This document shows, piece by piece, positions 6,403 to 15,560 of a stretch of 43,599 nt of DNA; positions within the stretch are counted from its first letter, which is position 1; each line of letters begins with the position of its first letter. The stretch is from Lachnospiraceae bacterium (GTDB taxonomy: Bacteria > Bacillota > Clostridia > Lachnospirales > Lachnospiraceae), in contig JALFLW010000012.1 in assembly GCA_022774505.1 (NCBI GenBank), forward strand, positions 1 to 43,599, written 5' to 3'. A model generated the notes under the pieces. It saw only the letters and a program-made list of their open reading frames with translations, was not told where the DNA came from and made no database searches. The position numbers and the translations under genes were made by a program.

Positions 6403-7110
6403 TTATTTTGCGACCTCTTCATCAGTTCTCGGATCAATGAGCTTCACTGCGTCAGCAACACGTCCGTACTGTCCGGATGCTTTGTCCCATGCTGTGTTAG
6501 GATCATCACCCTTCTTGATGAAATCTGTCATCTTACCAAGGTTTACAAACTTATAACCAATGATCATATCCTCATCATCCAATGCGATTGCAGTAACATA
6601 GCCCTCTGCCATCTCTAAGTAACGAGGTCCCTTCTTCAGAGTACCATACATTGTACCAACCTGAGAACGAAGACCCTTTCCAAGATCCTCAAGACCGGCA
6701 CCGATAGCAAGTCCATCCTCAGAGAATGCACTCTGTGAACGACCATAGACGATCTGAAGAAATAACTCTCTCATTGCTGTATTGATCGCATCACAAACCA
6801 AGTCAGTATTGAGTGCCTCCATAACAGTCAGACCAGGGAGAATCTCAGCAGCCATAGCTGCAGAATGTGTCATACCTGAACATCCAACAGTCTCAACGAG
6901 AGCCTCCTGAATGATACCATCCTTTACATTAAGGCTCAGCTTGCAGCAACCCTGCTGAGGTGCACACCAGCCAATACCATGTGTAAAACCGGAAATATCC
7001 TTAACTTCCTTTGCCTGAACCCATTTTGCTTCCTCAGGGATTGGTGCAGCTCCATGATGCACACCCTGGGCAACAGGGCACATGTTTTCTACTTCCTGTG
7101 AATAAACCAT
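6403..7110 (-). CDS. NifU-like Fe-S cluster scaffold-type protein paired with GGGtGRT
   Basis: A 235-aa protein. Residues about 50-130 resemble the NifU/IscU N-terminal scaffold fold: 'LVETVGCSGMTHSAAMAAEILPG' followed by 'ALNTDLVCDAINTAMRE'. Cysteines at 11, 49, 55, 56, 77 and 106 could bind a metal or cluster. The CC pair in 'PQQGCCKL' and the CSG loop are the likely ligands. Unlike true NifU there is no C-terminal thioredoxin-like Nfu domain, and no IscS-type cysteine desulfurase gene is adjacent. AAAGGAGC precedes the ATG at 7110. It is first in the operon with the GGGtGRT gene. Its role is likely a dedicated scaffold or partner of that protein; this is inference from gene order. Confidence 0.85.
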   Translation of the reverse strand: MVYSQEVENMCPVAQGVHHGAAPIPEEAKWVQAKEVKDISGFTHGIGWCAPQQGCCKLSLNVKDGIIQEALVETVGCSGMTHSAAMAAEILPGLTVMEALNTDLVCDAINTAMRELFLQIVYGRSQSAFSEDGLAIGAGLEDLGKGLRSQVGTMYGTLKKGPRYLEMAEGYVTAIALDDEDMIIGYKFVNLGKMTDFIKKGDDPNTAWDKASGQYGRVADAVKLIDPRTDEEVAK

Positions 7111-7139
7111 GATTTTGCTCCTTTCAATATGCTTTTTCT

Positions 7140-7156
7140 CTGCGGTATTACCGCAG
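7140..7156 (-). promoter_or_regulatory. Leader hairpin before the NifU-like/GGGtGRT operon
   Basis: CTGCGGTAATACCGCAG is a perfect palindrome 29 bases upstream of the start codon. It could be an operator or an RNA stem in the 5' leader. No convincing -35/-10 pair was found upstream. Confidence 0.3.
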
Positions 7157-7206
7157 TCCTACATATATTCTCGCACAAAATTCTTATTTAGTCTACACTT
7201 TTTGAC

Positions 7207-7242
7207 AAAAAAACTCATCAAAATTTTTTGATGAGTTTTTTG
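7207..7242 (-). terminator. Terminator of the topB/beta-helix operon
   Basis: An 11-bp stem ACTCATCAAAA/TTTTGATGAGT flanked by A6 and T6, directly after the stop at 7244. The symmetric A/T tails could let it work on both strands. Confidence 0.8.
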
Positions 7243-7243
7243 T

Positions 7244-7915
7244 TTAAATATTCTTTTGAACAATTTCGCCCTGATGCTTATAAATACTTCCCTTTGGAAT
7301 ATATCCTCGTACCATGGATAATGGATAGACATTTGTATTGCTTCCAATGATGGTTCCGGGATTTAATACACTGTTGCATCCGACTTCGACATAATTACCA
7401 AGGACTGCTCCCATTTTTTTCAGACCGGTAGCGATCACATCCCCGTTATAGCGGATCGTTACTTTTGTTTTGTCTGATTTTACATTGGAGGTGATAGATC
7501 CGGCCCCCATATGGGATTTATATCCAAGAATGGAATCACCGACATAATTATAATGTGGTACCTGTACATTATTGAATAAAATAACATTTTTTAATTCTGT
7601 AGAGTTTCCGACGACACAGTTCTCTCCTACTATGGCATTGCCACGGATAAATGCACATTGACGGATCTCCGTGTTTTTGCCAATGATGCAGGGACCGTTG
7701 ATGGATGCAGTAGGAGCAATAACAGCGGATTTGGAGATCCAGATATTTTCTGCCTTTTTGTCATATTCTTCTTCTGAAAGGGAAGCACCAAGCTTCAAAA
7801 TGAAATCACCGATATATGGCAGTACATCCCATGGAAACTCACGATCCGTAAAAATATCAGCCGCGATGGTTTCATCAAAGTTAAACAGATTTTTGTTTTT
7901 TAATGCATCATACAT
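7244..7915 (-). CDS. Left-handed beta-helix (hexapeptide) protein, UDP-GlcNAc pyrophosphorylase-like
   Basis: A 223-aa protein. From about residue 60 to 205 it shows hexapeptide repeats ('IWISKSAVIAPTASINGPCI', 'IRGNAIVGENCVVGNSTEL', 'YVEVGCNSVLNPGTIIGSNT') that build a left-handed beta-helix, as in the acetyltransferase half of GlmU. The 'KSHMGAGSITSNVKSDK' stretch resembles the GlmU/Glc1P-thymidylyltransferase loop. No N-terminal nucleotidyltransferase domain is present, so it is a stand-alone sugar-nucleotide acyltransferase or a related trimeric protein; the exact substrate is not visible. Start at ATG 7915 behind AGGAGG. It follows topB by 35 bases and ends the transcript at the terminator at 7207-7242. 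Confidence 0.8.
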   Translation of the reverse strand: MYDALKNKNLFNFDETIAADIFTDREFPWDVLPYIGDFILKLGASLSEEEYDKKAENIWISKSAVIAPTASINGPCIIGKNTEIRQCAFIRGNAIVGENCVVGNSTELKNVILFNNVQVPHYNYVGDSILGYKSHMGAGSITSNVKSDKTKVTIRYNGDVIATGLKKMGAVLGNYVEVGCNSVLNPGTIIGSNTNVYPLSMVRGYIPKGSIYKHQGEIVQKNI

Positions 7916-7950
7916 GATAACCCTCCTATTTTTGAGCAATTATTGGTTGT

Positions 7951-10035
7951 TTATTTTTTATAATAAATAGCAGCTTCATCAAATTTTTTTCGGAGATAGA
8001 GCTGATTATTCAGACCCTTCACTCCATTCACCCATTTTGTAATGTAATTTTCAAGCTTTGCCATATATTCTTCTTCGGTAATGGTTCCTTCGGCCATATA
8101 AGTCAGCCCTTTTTCCCAGCTGGCTGTCAATTCCGGGTTTAACAGGGAACGTATGGAGGAATCTACCACATCATAAACCATCTCACCGAGAAATTCAGGG
8201 GTGATGATCTGTGTTTTTTTATTGAGCTTTAAATATTTTTTTGTTACCAGTTTGCTTAATATTTCAGCTCTGGTAGCACTTGTTCCGATACCGCTTCCCT
8301 TGATCTGGGAACGCAGCTCCTCGTCTTCGATGAGCTGTCCTGCATTTTCCATGGCCAGGATCAGTGAGCCGGAATTATACCGCTTTGGAGGAGATGTTTC
8401 CCCTTCTTTAATCTCCAGCCGGTCAAGATTAATTTCCGTTCCCTTTTTGATCTGTTTCATCAGACTGATCAATTCTTCGTCGAAAGTGTCCCTGGCATCT
8501 TCCGGGGAAGATGCTGCAGCGGTATCTTCAGAAGCCGTGTTTTGGAAAGGATTTTTCTTTTTGGCTGCAAAAGAAGCATCTGCAATCTCTAAATATCCCT
8601 GATGGAGCATAACACGAATACCGGAAAAAAATTGTTCGTTATTGCGGACGGCCGTCAGGCTGATCCTTTGAAATTCTGCCGGAGGATAAAAGATGCACAG
8701 AAAACGCCGTACAATTACTTCGTAAACTCTCTGGGCCGTCAGACTTGTACTTTTTAAGGAACTAAATCCCTGACCGGTGGGAATGATTGCGTAATGGTCT
8801 GTGATCTTTTTATCATCACAATATCTGGTAGAAGCAATTTTTTGATAGCTTGTGCCGGATAAGATTTTTTCGGCAATATCCCGTACAATAGGATAATTTC
8901 GAAGTCCCCCGATATTTTTATGGATTTCTTTTGATACGGCGGTAGAAAGTACTCTTGCATCTGTTCTTGGATATGTAACCAGCTTTTTTTCATAAAGCTC
9001 CTGAACAATCTTTAAGGTTTCATCCGGACTGATCTTAAATAGTTTGGAGCATACATTCTGAAGCTCAGCCAGATTAAATAATAAAGGCGGATTCTTCTTT
9101 TCCTTTTTCCGTTCTACTTTTTCAACAATGGCCGTTCTTTTCTCGTCAGACGAATCCGGTATAAAACAGTTTTCCGGTTGTTCGACAGGAAAGCCAAGAG
9201 ACTGACAGAGGGTACAGGCATCCTCGATTTCTTTGAATCCGTTTTCTTTATAGAGTTTTGGAGATTGGAAATACTCGGAACTTTCTACACTCCGCCATTC
9301 ACCGTCAAAGGTTTTTCCCTCATAGGAAAAATGTCCCAGAATCCGGTAAAACGGTGTTTTTACGAAGCTGCGTATTTCTCGTTCCCGGCGGACAACCATG
9401 CCAAGAACACAAGTCATAACACGCCCGACAGCAATAGCAGCATATTTTTCACCTTTACGATAATTCATAATTGTCTGACTGTATTTCAGCGAAAGAACCC
9501 GGGAAAAGTTGATGCCCATAAGGTAATCCTCTTTTGCACGCAGGTAGGCAGAGGCTGCCAGGTTATCATATTCAGATAAAGGTTTTGCTTCTTTGATTCC
9601 ACGACGTATTTCCTCTTCTGTCTGGGAATCGATCCAGACCCGCCGTTTATCTTTTGTATCGGGAACCTGTGCCATTTGATCAACTAAACGGTAAATATAC
9701 TCTCCCTCGCGTCCTGAATCGGTACAGACATAGATTCTTTCTATATCTGCCCGATTTAGTAAGCCTTTTACGATATTAAATTGTTTTTTTACATCAGGTA
9801 TCAATTCATAAAGAAATTTATCGGGCATAAAAGGAATGGTATTTAAAGACCATTTTTTTAATGCCGGGTCATAAGTTTCAGGATAGCTCATGGTAACAAG
9901 ATGACCGACACACCAGGTTACCACGTAATCCTGGGATTCCAGATACCCGTTTCCAGCGTTTCCATTGACTCCTAATGTTTTGGCAAATTCTTTTGCTACG
10001 CTTGGTTTCTCAGCAATAAATAACTCTTTTCCCAT
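7951..10035 (-). CDS. topB: DNA topoisomerase III (type IA)
   Basis: A 694-aa type IA topoisomerase that unlinks single-stranded DNA crossings. The toprim domain opens the protein ('FIAEKPSVAKEFAKTLG', 'CTDSGREGEYIYRLVDQ'). The catalytic tyrosine is in 'TYPRTDARVL' near residue 355, and 'GIGTSATRAEILSKL' near the C-terminus is the usual helical signature. The toprim DxD reads DSG, as in many Firmicutes TopB proteins. There is no C-terminal zinc-finger region. The ATG at 10035 has no ribosome binding site of its own. It begins 6 bases after the stop of the 56-aa gene at 10042, so translation is probably coupled to that gene. Chromosomal and mobile-element TopB proteins are alike; no mobile genes are nearby. 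Confidence 0.92.
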   Translation of the reverse strand: MGKELFIAEKPSVAKEFAKTLGVNGNAGNGYLESQDYVVTWCVGHLVTMSYPETYDPALKKWSLNTIPFMPDKFLYELIPDVKKQFNIVKGLLNRADIERIYVCTDSGREGEYIYRLVDQMAQVPDTKDKRRVWIDSQTEEEIRRGIKEAKPLSEYDNLAASAYLRAKEDYLMGINFSRVLSLKYSQTIMNYRKGEKYAAIAVGRVMTCVLGMVVRREREIRSFVKTPFYRILGHFSYEGKTFDGEWRSVESSEYFQSPKLYKENGFKEIEDACTLCQSLGFPVEQPENCFIPDSSDEKRTAIVEKVERKKEKKNPPLLFNLAELQNVCSKLFKISPDETLKIVQELYEKKLVTYPRTDARVLSTAVSKEIHKNIGGLRNYPIVRDIAEKILSGTSYQKIASTRYCDDKKITDHYAIIPTGQGFSSLKSTSLTAQRVYEVIVRRFLCIFYPPAEFQRISLTAVRNNEQFFSGIRVMLHQGYLEIADASFAAKKKNPFQNTASEDTAAASSPEDARDTFDEELISLMKQIKKGTEINLDRLEIKEGETSPPKRYNSGSLILAMENAGQLIEDEELRSQIKGSGIGTSATRAEILSKLVTKKYLKLNKKTQIITPEFLGEMVYDVVDSSIRSLLNPELTASWEKGLTYMAEGTITEEEYMAKLENYITKWVNGVKGLNNQLYLRKKFDEAAIYYKK

Positions 10036-10041
10036 AAATGA

Positions 10042-10212
10042 TCATTCAGCTGACCGGCTGATATTTCCCTTCTGTATCTCTGACCATGCATTGCAGCCGA
10101 AGATGATTCCTACAATGAAAATACCTGTCAGGCATACATATTTTACGATTTTTGTTACATTTACTTCTACATGGACACACGATCCATTTGTTTTTTCTGA
10201 TTGATTTCTCAT
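10042..10212 (-). CDS. Small single-pass membrane protein upstream of topB (56 aa)
   Basis: This frame reads MRNQSEKTNGSCVHVEVNVT, then a hydrophobic segment 'YVCLTGIFIVGIIFGCNAW' (about residues 25-43) and a short charged tail. GGGTGA lies 7 bases before the ATG, behind an AAAGGAA. The stop codon is followed after 6 bases by the topB ATG, which has no ribosome site, so this frame is very likely translated and couples to topB. I do not recognise a family. It may be an ordinary small membrane protein; a regulatory role on topB is only suggested by position. Confidence 0.65.
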   Translation of the reverse strand: MRNQSEKTNGSCVHVEVNVTKIVKYVCLTGIFIVGIIFGCNAWSEIQKGNISRSAE

Positions 10213-10303
10213 TTTAATCACCCATTCCTTTCTTTATTATATAAATCTCCGTTTTCGAGGTCTTGGGACCGGTAATCTGTATGTAATCTATGTGTCAGGA
10301 GGT

Positions 10304-10939
10304 TTAGTATCCAAGCTCCTCTCCTACCAGGATCACTTTGATCCGGCCCGGAATACGCGAGAATCTGGTGACTACGGTATGAGCACAGATGCAGTCGCTG
10401 GAGAGACAGTCTGCACAACGGCCAAATTCAGCACAAGGTGTTTTAAGACCGAGGCGGAGTGCATTTGGTGGTGATGCCATATTGTGAACTCTGGCAATGC
10501 CGCTCCGCACATCAGGGACGATCTTGTTCATACCGGCAATGATGATAACTTGTTGAGGCCCGTGACAGAGACAGGCAACCCTGTTTCCGGCTCCATCAAT
10601 GTTGATCAGCTCTCCGTCAATCGTAATAGCATTGGAACTCATGAAATAGATATCGGATGTGACGATCTTACCATATAATTCCCGTTTTTCATCAGGGGTA
10701 ACAGCTTCAGAACGATCAAAAAGTGTGTAATCCGATTCTTTGAGGTCATCTAACAGACCAATCTCCTGTAATGTTTCAGAACCGCCCCAGGAAATAGTAC
10801 AGCCGGGAGTCAGGAAGCGTTTGGCTTTTGCATTTGCTTCTTCGCGGTCTGAACAATAGTATCCCTCAATTCCTCTTGTATTAAACTTTCCTATGATATT
10901 TTCTGCGATATTTTCATAGTACTCTTGTTTATAGGACAT
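10304..10939 (-). CDS. LUD domain protein (LutC/DUF162-like)
   Basis: A 211-aa protein with the LUD-domain pattern: 'TPGCTISWGGSETLQEIGLLDDL' near 45-70, 'SDIYFMSSNAITIDGELINIDGAGNRVACLCHGPQQVIIIAG' in the middle, and a cysteine-rich tail ('TPCAEFGRCADCLSSDCICAH') that may hold an Fe-S cluster. LUD proteins include LutB and LutC of lactate utilisation. Here there is no lutA or lutB, so it is one of the many stand-alone members, and a lactate role should not be assumed. GGGAG lies 8 bases before the ATG at 10939. It sits downstream of the glyA terminator. Confidence 0.88.
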   Translation of the reverse strand: MSYKQEYYENIAENIIGKFNTRGIEGYYCSDREEANAKAKRFLTPGCTISWGGSETLQEIGLLDDLKESDYTLFDRSEAVTPDEKRELYGKIVTSDIYFMSSNAITIDGELINIDGAGNRVACLCHGPQQVIIIAGMNKIVPDVRSGIARVHNMASPPNALRLGLKTPCAEFGRCADCLSSDCICAHTVVTRFSRIPGRIKVILVGEELGY

Positions 10940-10975
10940 TATAACATCTCCCTTCGACCTGATAAAATAAAAGAT

Positions 10976-11008
10976 AAAAACGCAGGCACCTTTGTACGAA
11001 AAGGTGCC
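10976..11008 (-). terminator. Terminator of the purMND-glyA operon
   Basis: A 9-bp stem GGCACCTTT/AAAGGTGCC (10985-11008) is followed on the minus strand by GCGTTTTTATC. It lies about 40 bases after the glyA stop. Confidence 0.75.
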
Positions 11009-11048
11009 CCGTCATTAAATTTGTATAGATTCTTACAGAATGTGATGA

Positions 11049-12290
11049 TTATTCATATAATGGATATTTGTCTGTCAGGCCCTTTACGATAGCTGTTGCT
11101 TTCTCTTTGCTGCCTTCCGGATCATTTACCATTAATGCGATCGCTTCTGCAACCTGATCCATATCGTCTGTATTGAAACCTCTGCTGGTGACAGCTGCAG
11201 TACCAAGGCGGATACCGCTTGTAACAAAAGGAGACTGCGGATCATTTGGAATAGTATTTTTGTTACAGGTAATATGTGCTTCGTCAAGCCATTTTTCTAC
11301 TTCTTTGCCGGTTAATCCTTTATCTGCAAGATCTACAAGCATCAGGTGATTATCAGTACCACCGGACACGATCTTGAGTCCGCGGTTCTGCAGTCCCTTC
11401 GCTAAAGCCTGGGCATTATCAATGATATTTTTTCCATATTCTTTAAAGCTTGGGTCAAGGGCTTCTTTGAAGCAGACAGCTTTTGCGGCAATAACATGCA
11501 TCAGAGGGCCACCCTGAATACCAGGGAAAAGAGCCTTGTTGAGCTTATGTTCCTCAGCAAATTCTTTGCTGGAAAGGATCATGCCTCCACGAGGACCACG
11601 AAGTGTTTTGTGGGTGGTTGTTGTAGTAACATGAGCATATGGGATCGGACTCTCATGATAACCGGCAGCAACAAGTCCAGCGATATGCGCCATATCTACC
11701 ATCAGATATGCACCAACAGCATCTGCAATCTCACGGAAACGTTTAAAATCAATTTTTCGTGCATAGGCACTTGCACCGGCTACAATGAGCTTAGGCTGAC
11801 ATTCCTTTGCGATTTTTTCTACTTCATCATAATCAATGAATCCATCGTCATTCACGCCATAAGGAACGCAATGGAAATATTTACCGGAAAGATTTACAGG
11901 GCTTCCATGGGTTAAATGACCGCCGTGATCCAAATTCATTCCCATAAAAGTATCGCCCGGGTTCATCAAAGCAAAAAATACAGTCATATTTGCCTGGGCA
12001 CCGGAGTGAGGCTGGACATTGGCATAAGTACAGCCAAATAATTCCATTGCTCTGTCCCTGGCAAGATCTTCTACTACATCAACATGCTGGCAGCCGCCAT
12101 AATAGCGTTTTCCGGGATACCCTTCCGCATATTTGTTGGTCAGTGTACTTCCCATTGCAGACATAACAGCCTTGCTTACGAGATTTTCAGATGCGATCAG
12201 CTCGATATTTTCTCTCTGTCTGTTAGTTTCTGCTGTGATAGCTGCTGCAATTTCAGGATCAAAATTTTCAACGTCTGAAAACGGATACAT
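11049..12290 (-). CDS. glyA: Serine hydroxymethyltransferase
   Basis: A 413-aa PLP enzyme that interconverts serine and glycine while loading tetrahydrofolate with a one-carbon unit. Landmarks are '[13 protein letters not shown]' at the start, 'VDMAHIAGL' (Asp199, His202), the PLP lysine Lys228 in '[14 protein letters not shown]' and '[13 protein letters not shown]' near the C-terminus. The length is typical. AAGGAGG precedes the ATG. It lies 60 bases after purD on the same strand and before a terminator, so it is probably the last gene of the purine operon. That makes sense because PurN needs 10-formyl-THF and PurD needs glycine, both supplied by this reaction. Confidence 0.97.
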   Translation of the reverse strand: MYPFSDVENFDPEIAAAITAETNRQRENIELIASENLVSKAVMSAMGSTLTNKYAEGYPGKRYYGGCQHVDVVEDLARDRAMELFGCTYANVQPHSGAQANMTVFFALMNPGDTFMGMNLDHGGHLTHGSPVNLSGKYFHCVPYGVNDDGFIDYDEVEKIAKECQPKLIVAGASAYARKIDFKRFREIADAVGAYLMVDMAHIAGLVAAGYHESPIPYAHVTTTTTHKTLRGPRGGMILSSKEFAEEHKLNKALFPGIQGGPLMHVIAAKAVCFKEALDPSFKEYGKNIIDNAQALAKGLQNRGLKIVSGGTDNHLMLVDLADKGLTGKEVEKWLDEAHITCNKNTIPNDPQSPFVTSGIRLGTAAVTSRGFNTDDMDQVAEAIALMVNDPEGSKEKATAIVKGLTDKYPLYE

Positions 12291-12350
12291 AGTTTCTCCT
12301 CCTTGTTTATGTCAATATTTACAGTTCGGGTTTAATAAAATAATGAGGGT

Positions 12351-13625
12351 TTATTCTGCGTCATCAATGGCTTTTCCTATATCGTGACGCATATATTTGT
12401 TGTCAAAGGAAATCCACTCTGTAGCTTCATAGGCATTTTTTCTGGCTTCTTTGAGATCTTTTCCCTTGGCTGTGACTCCGAGGACACGTCCTCCGTTTGT
12501 GACAATGCCTTCCTCTGTCTTTTTCGTGCCGGCATGGAATACATAATAACCGTCTTTGCCATCGAAATTTTCCAGTCCGGAAATTAATTTTCCCTTTTCA
12601 TAATGTTCAGGATATCCATCCGAAGCAAGAACAACACAGACCGCAGCATTATCTTCAAATTGAAGGTCTATCTCATCCAGTTTGCCATCGATACATGCGT
12701 CAATTACATCAATGATATCATTTTTCATTCGTGGAAGGACCACCTGTGCCTCAGGATCACCGAAACGTGCATTATATTCCAAGACTTTCGGACCATCTTC
12801 TGTCATCATAAGACCTACAAAAAGAATCCCGACGAAATCCCGTCCCTCTGCTTTCATAGCATCCATGGTCGGCTGATAGATCTTTTCTTCACAGAATTGC
12901 CGGATCTCTTCGGTATAAAAAGGACTTGGCGAGAACGTACCCATTCCACCGGTATTTAATCCCTGATCGCCATCCTTTGCTCTTTTGTGATCCTGTGCAC
13001 TTGTCATTGGTTTGATATGGGTGCCATCGCAGAAACAGAGAACAGAAGCTTCACGACCTACCATAAAGTCCTCGATAACGACGGTATCACCGGCATCACC
13101 AAACTGCTTGTCAAGCATTAATGTCGCAATTCCGGCTTCTGCCTCTTCAAGATTCTGGCAGATCAGGACACCTTTTCCAAGAGCAAGACCATCGGCTTTT
13201 AATACAATTGGGAAATTGCATCCGCCTAAATACAAGAGTGCCTCTTCCGGTGAATGAAAAGTTTCATAGTGGCAGGTCGGAATATTATACTTTTTCATGA
13301 GATCTTTTGAAAAGCTTTTTGACCCCTCGATAATTGCAGCATTCTTGCGAGGTCCAAAAACCCGGAGCCCTCTTTTTTCGAATACATCAACAATGCCGCC
13401 TACCAATGGATCATCCATGCCGATAATCGTCAGATCAATCTGCTGTTCCTCTGCAAAATCGGCAAGTTTGTCAAATTCCATGGCTGTAATGTCAACACAT
13501 TCTGCAATCTGAGCGATCCCGCCATTCCCCGGAGCACAATAAATCTTATCAACACGTTTGCTCTGGGATACGCTCCATGCGATCGCATGCTCACGACCAC
13601 CGCTTCCTACGATTAATACTTTCAT
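12351..13625 (-). CDS. purD: Phosphoribosylamine-glycine ligase
   Basis: A 424-aa ATP-grasp enzyme that joins glycine to phosphoribosylamine in purine synthesis. It starts with the Rossmann-like 'MKVLIVGSGGREHAIAW', then 'PIVLKADGLALGKGVLI' and 'QDHKRAKDGDQGLNTGGMG', and has the metal-binding 'EYNARFGDPEAQ' near residue 290. Full length. GGAGG lies 9 bases before the ATG at 13625. It follows purN with an 89-base gap that contains two palindromes, one of them GCCGTATAATACGGC (about 13644-13658), which may be a site for internal regulation. Confidence 0.97.
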   Translation of the reverse strand: MKVLIVGSGGREHAIAWSVSQSKRVDKIYCAPGNGGIAQIAECVDITAMEFDKLADFAEEQQIDLTIIGMDDPLVGGIVDVFEKRGLRVFGPRKNAAIIEGSKSFSKDLMKKYNIPTCHYETFHSPEEALLYLGGCNFPIVLKADGLALGKGVLICQNLEEAEAGIATLMLDKQFGDAGDTVVIEDFMVGREASVLCFCDGTHIKPMTSAQDHKRAKDGDQGLNTGGMGTFSPSPFYTEEIRQFCEEKIYQPTMDAMKAEGRDFVGILFVGLMMTEDGPKVLEYNARFGDPEAQVVLPRMKNDIIDVIDACIDGKLDEIDLQFEDNAAVCVVLASDGYPEHYEKGKLISGLENFDGKDGYYVFHAGTKKTEEGIVTNGGRVLGVTAKGKDLKEARKNAYEATEWISFDNKYMRHDIGKAIDDAE

Positions 13626-13714
13626 ACGATTATTCCTCCATTCCGCCGTATTATACGGCAGTACAAATATATGCCATCATATCATGGCTGCTATGAATAA
13701 ATTAGTATTTTATA

Positions 13715-14341
13715 CTATTCGCTGATATGTGTGATTCCGTCTTTTACTGTTACTTTTCCGGCACCGATCAGATCAATAGCTTTTGGAAGTATCTTCCATT
13801 CCGCTTCTTCCATGACTCTGCGTTGCAGGATCTCAGGTGTATCACCCTCTTTTACTTCTACTGCTTTTTGTAACAGGATCGGCCCATGATCCGCTTTTTC
13901 ATCAACAAAGTGAACCGTTGCTCCGGTGACTTTGTTGCCTGTGGAAAGAACACTTTCATGTACTTTTAGTCCGTAATATCCCATTCCACAGTGTGCCGGG
14001 ATCAGGGAAGGATGTATATTAATGATACGATTATGATATTTCTCGATCATTCTGGCCGGTACGATCACAAGATAACCGGCTAAAACAACCAGATCGATCT
14101 TATATTCGTCTAAAGATTCTAACATTGCATCTGCAAATGCTTCCTTATTCTCATAGGAGCCGGGACAGATACATTTCGCCGGGATACCGGCATTAGTGGC
14201 CCGTTCCAGTGCATAGGCATTTTCTTTATTACTGATAACAAGAGCAATCTCTGTGTCACGGATCGTTCCGGCGGATACTGCATCAATGATCGCCTGAAGA
14301 TTCGTTCCTCCCCCTGATACGCATACTGCAATTTTTTGCAT
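13715..14341 (-). CDS. purN: Phosphoribosylglycinamide formyltransferase
   Basis: A 208-aa enzyme that transfers the formyl group of 10-formyl-THF to GAR. 'CVSGGGTNLQAIID' forms the phosphate loop, 'IINIHPSLIPAHCGMGYYG' carries the catalytic Asn and His, and 'VDEKADHGPILLQ' carries the conserved Asp. The length is normal. GGAGG precedes the ATG at 14341. It lies between purM and purD, spaced 55 bases from purM. Confidence 0.96.
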   Translation of the reverse strand: MQKIAVCVSGGGTNLQAIIDAVSAGTIRDTEIALVISNKENAYALERATNAGIPAKCICPGSYENKEAFADAMLESLDEYKIDLVVLAGYLVIVPARMIEKYHNRIINIHPSLIPAHCGMGYYGLKVHESVLSTGNKVTGATVHFVDEKADHGPILLQKAVEVKEGDTPEILQRRVMEEAEWKILPKAIDLIGAGKVTVKDGITHISE

Positions 14342-14396
14342 TGGTTTCCTCCATAATATGTAGTCGTTCTATAAAATGTATGGTGACAGAGACGGT

Positions 14397-15425
14397 TTAG
14401 ATCAAGTCAACCCCTTTATCACCTTCTGTGATCTCACCGATGATATATGCACTCTGACCGGATTTTTTCACCAGTTCCACTGTCTTGTCTGCATCTGCAG
14501 GATCTACGGCAAGGAGCATTCCGATTCCCATATTATATGTATTATACATCATTTCTTTGGCAATATCGCCATCCTTTGCAAGCATAGAGAAGATCGGAGG
14601 AATCGGATAACTGTCAGTCTTTACCTGAGCTCGTACACCTTCGTGGAGCATTCGTGGAATATTTTCATAGAAACCACCGCCAGTAATATGGCTACAGCCC
14701 TTAATCGTTACACCACCGTTTTTTACGCTCTTTAAGGCATTTACATAGATGATGGTTGGTGTGAGGATCGTCTCACCGAGTGTCATGCCTCCGAGACATT
14801 CAAAGGAACGGTTCAGGTTAGCTTTATTAATATCAAATACTTTGCGAACCAGAGAATAACCATTGCTGTGAATACCGGAGGATGCGATTCCTACCAGTAC
14901 ATCTCCTTTTGCAATGCTCTTTCCGGTGATCATTTTGTCTCTGTCAACGATACCTACCGCGAAACCTGCGAGATCATACTCATCTATAGGGTAAAATCCG
15001 GGCATCTCTGCTGTCTCACCACCGATCAGGGCAGCATTTGACTGACGGCATCCCTCAGCAACACCACTGACGATCTGTGCAATCTTTTCCGGTTCATTCT
15101 TGCCACAGGCAATATAATCTAAGAAAAATAATGGCTCTCCACCGGCACAGGCAATGTCATTTACACACATTGCCACGCAGTCGATGCCAATCGTGTCGTG
15201 CTTGTCCAACTCAAAGGCAATTTTTAACTTGGTTCCTACTCCGTCTGTACCGGAAACCAGGGTTGGGTGTTCCATTCCCTTAAAACTATCCAGGGAAAAT
15301 GCCCCTGAAAATCCACCAATATCTGTCAGCACCTCGTTTCTCATAGTGCTGGCAACATGCTTTTTCATAAGCTCTACTGCCTTATAGCCCGCCTCAATGT
15401 CAACGCCTGCATTTTTGTAGTCCAT
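14397..15425 (-). CDS. purM: Phosphoribosylformylglycinamidine cyclo-ligase
   Basis: A 342-aa AIR synthetase. Motifs: '[16 protein letters not shown]' near residue 60, '[23 protein letters not shown]' and '[11 protein letters not shown]', and '[18 protein letters not shown]' near 245. It is the first gene of purM-purN-purD-glyA, with a good promoter at 15478-15506 and GAGGAGG before the ATG. No purine or PRPP riboswitch was seen in the leader of about 50 bases. The other pur genes must lie elsewhere. Confidence 0.97.
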   Translation of the reverse strand: MDYKNAGVDIEAGYKAVELMKKHVASTMRNEVLTDIGGFSGAFSLDSFKGMEHPTLVSGTDGVGTKLKIAFELDKHDTIGIDCVAMCVNDIACAGGEPLFFLDYIACGKNEPEKIAQIVSGVAEGCRQSNAALIGGETAEMPGFYPIDEYDLAGFAVGIVDRDKMITGKSIAKGDVLVGIASSGIHSNGYSLVRKVFDINKANLNRSFECLGGMTLGETILTPTIIYVNALKSVKNGGVTIKGCSHITGGGFYENIPRMLHEGVRAQVKTDSYPIPPIFSMLAKDGDIAKEMMYNTYNMGIGMLLAVDPADADKTVELVKKSGQSAYIIGEITEGDKGVDLI

Positions 15426-15477
15426 GATAAGCCTCCTCTATTTGTATTTATATCTTCATATAATCAAAGATATCCTT

Positions 15478-15506
15478 ATTGTAGCACAAAGGAGGATGTT
15501 TGTCAT
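15478..15506 (-). promoter_or_regulatory. Promoter of the purMND-glyA operon
   Basis: On the minus strand ATGACA (15501-15506), a 17-base spacer and TACAAT (15478-15483), about 50 bases before purM. Confidence 0.6.
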
Positions 15507-15560
15507 TTGTTTTTTCGCAGAGGAATATGAATGAGGGAAATAAGATTTATGCAAGCCGGC

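Noticed and set aside
7951-10212. topB as a sign of an integrated conjugative element.
   Set aside because: No relaxase, T4SS, integrase or other transfer genes surround it; neighbours are chromosomal-type genes.
10304-10939. Naming the LUD gene lutC and assigning lactate utilisation.
   Set aside because: lutA and lutB are absent, and stand-alone LUD proteins are widespread without that role.
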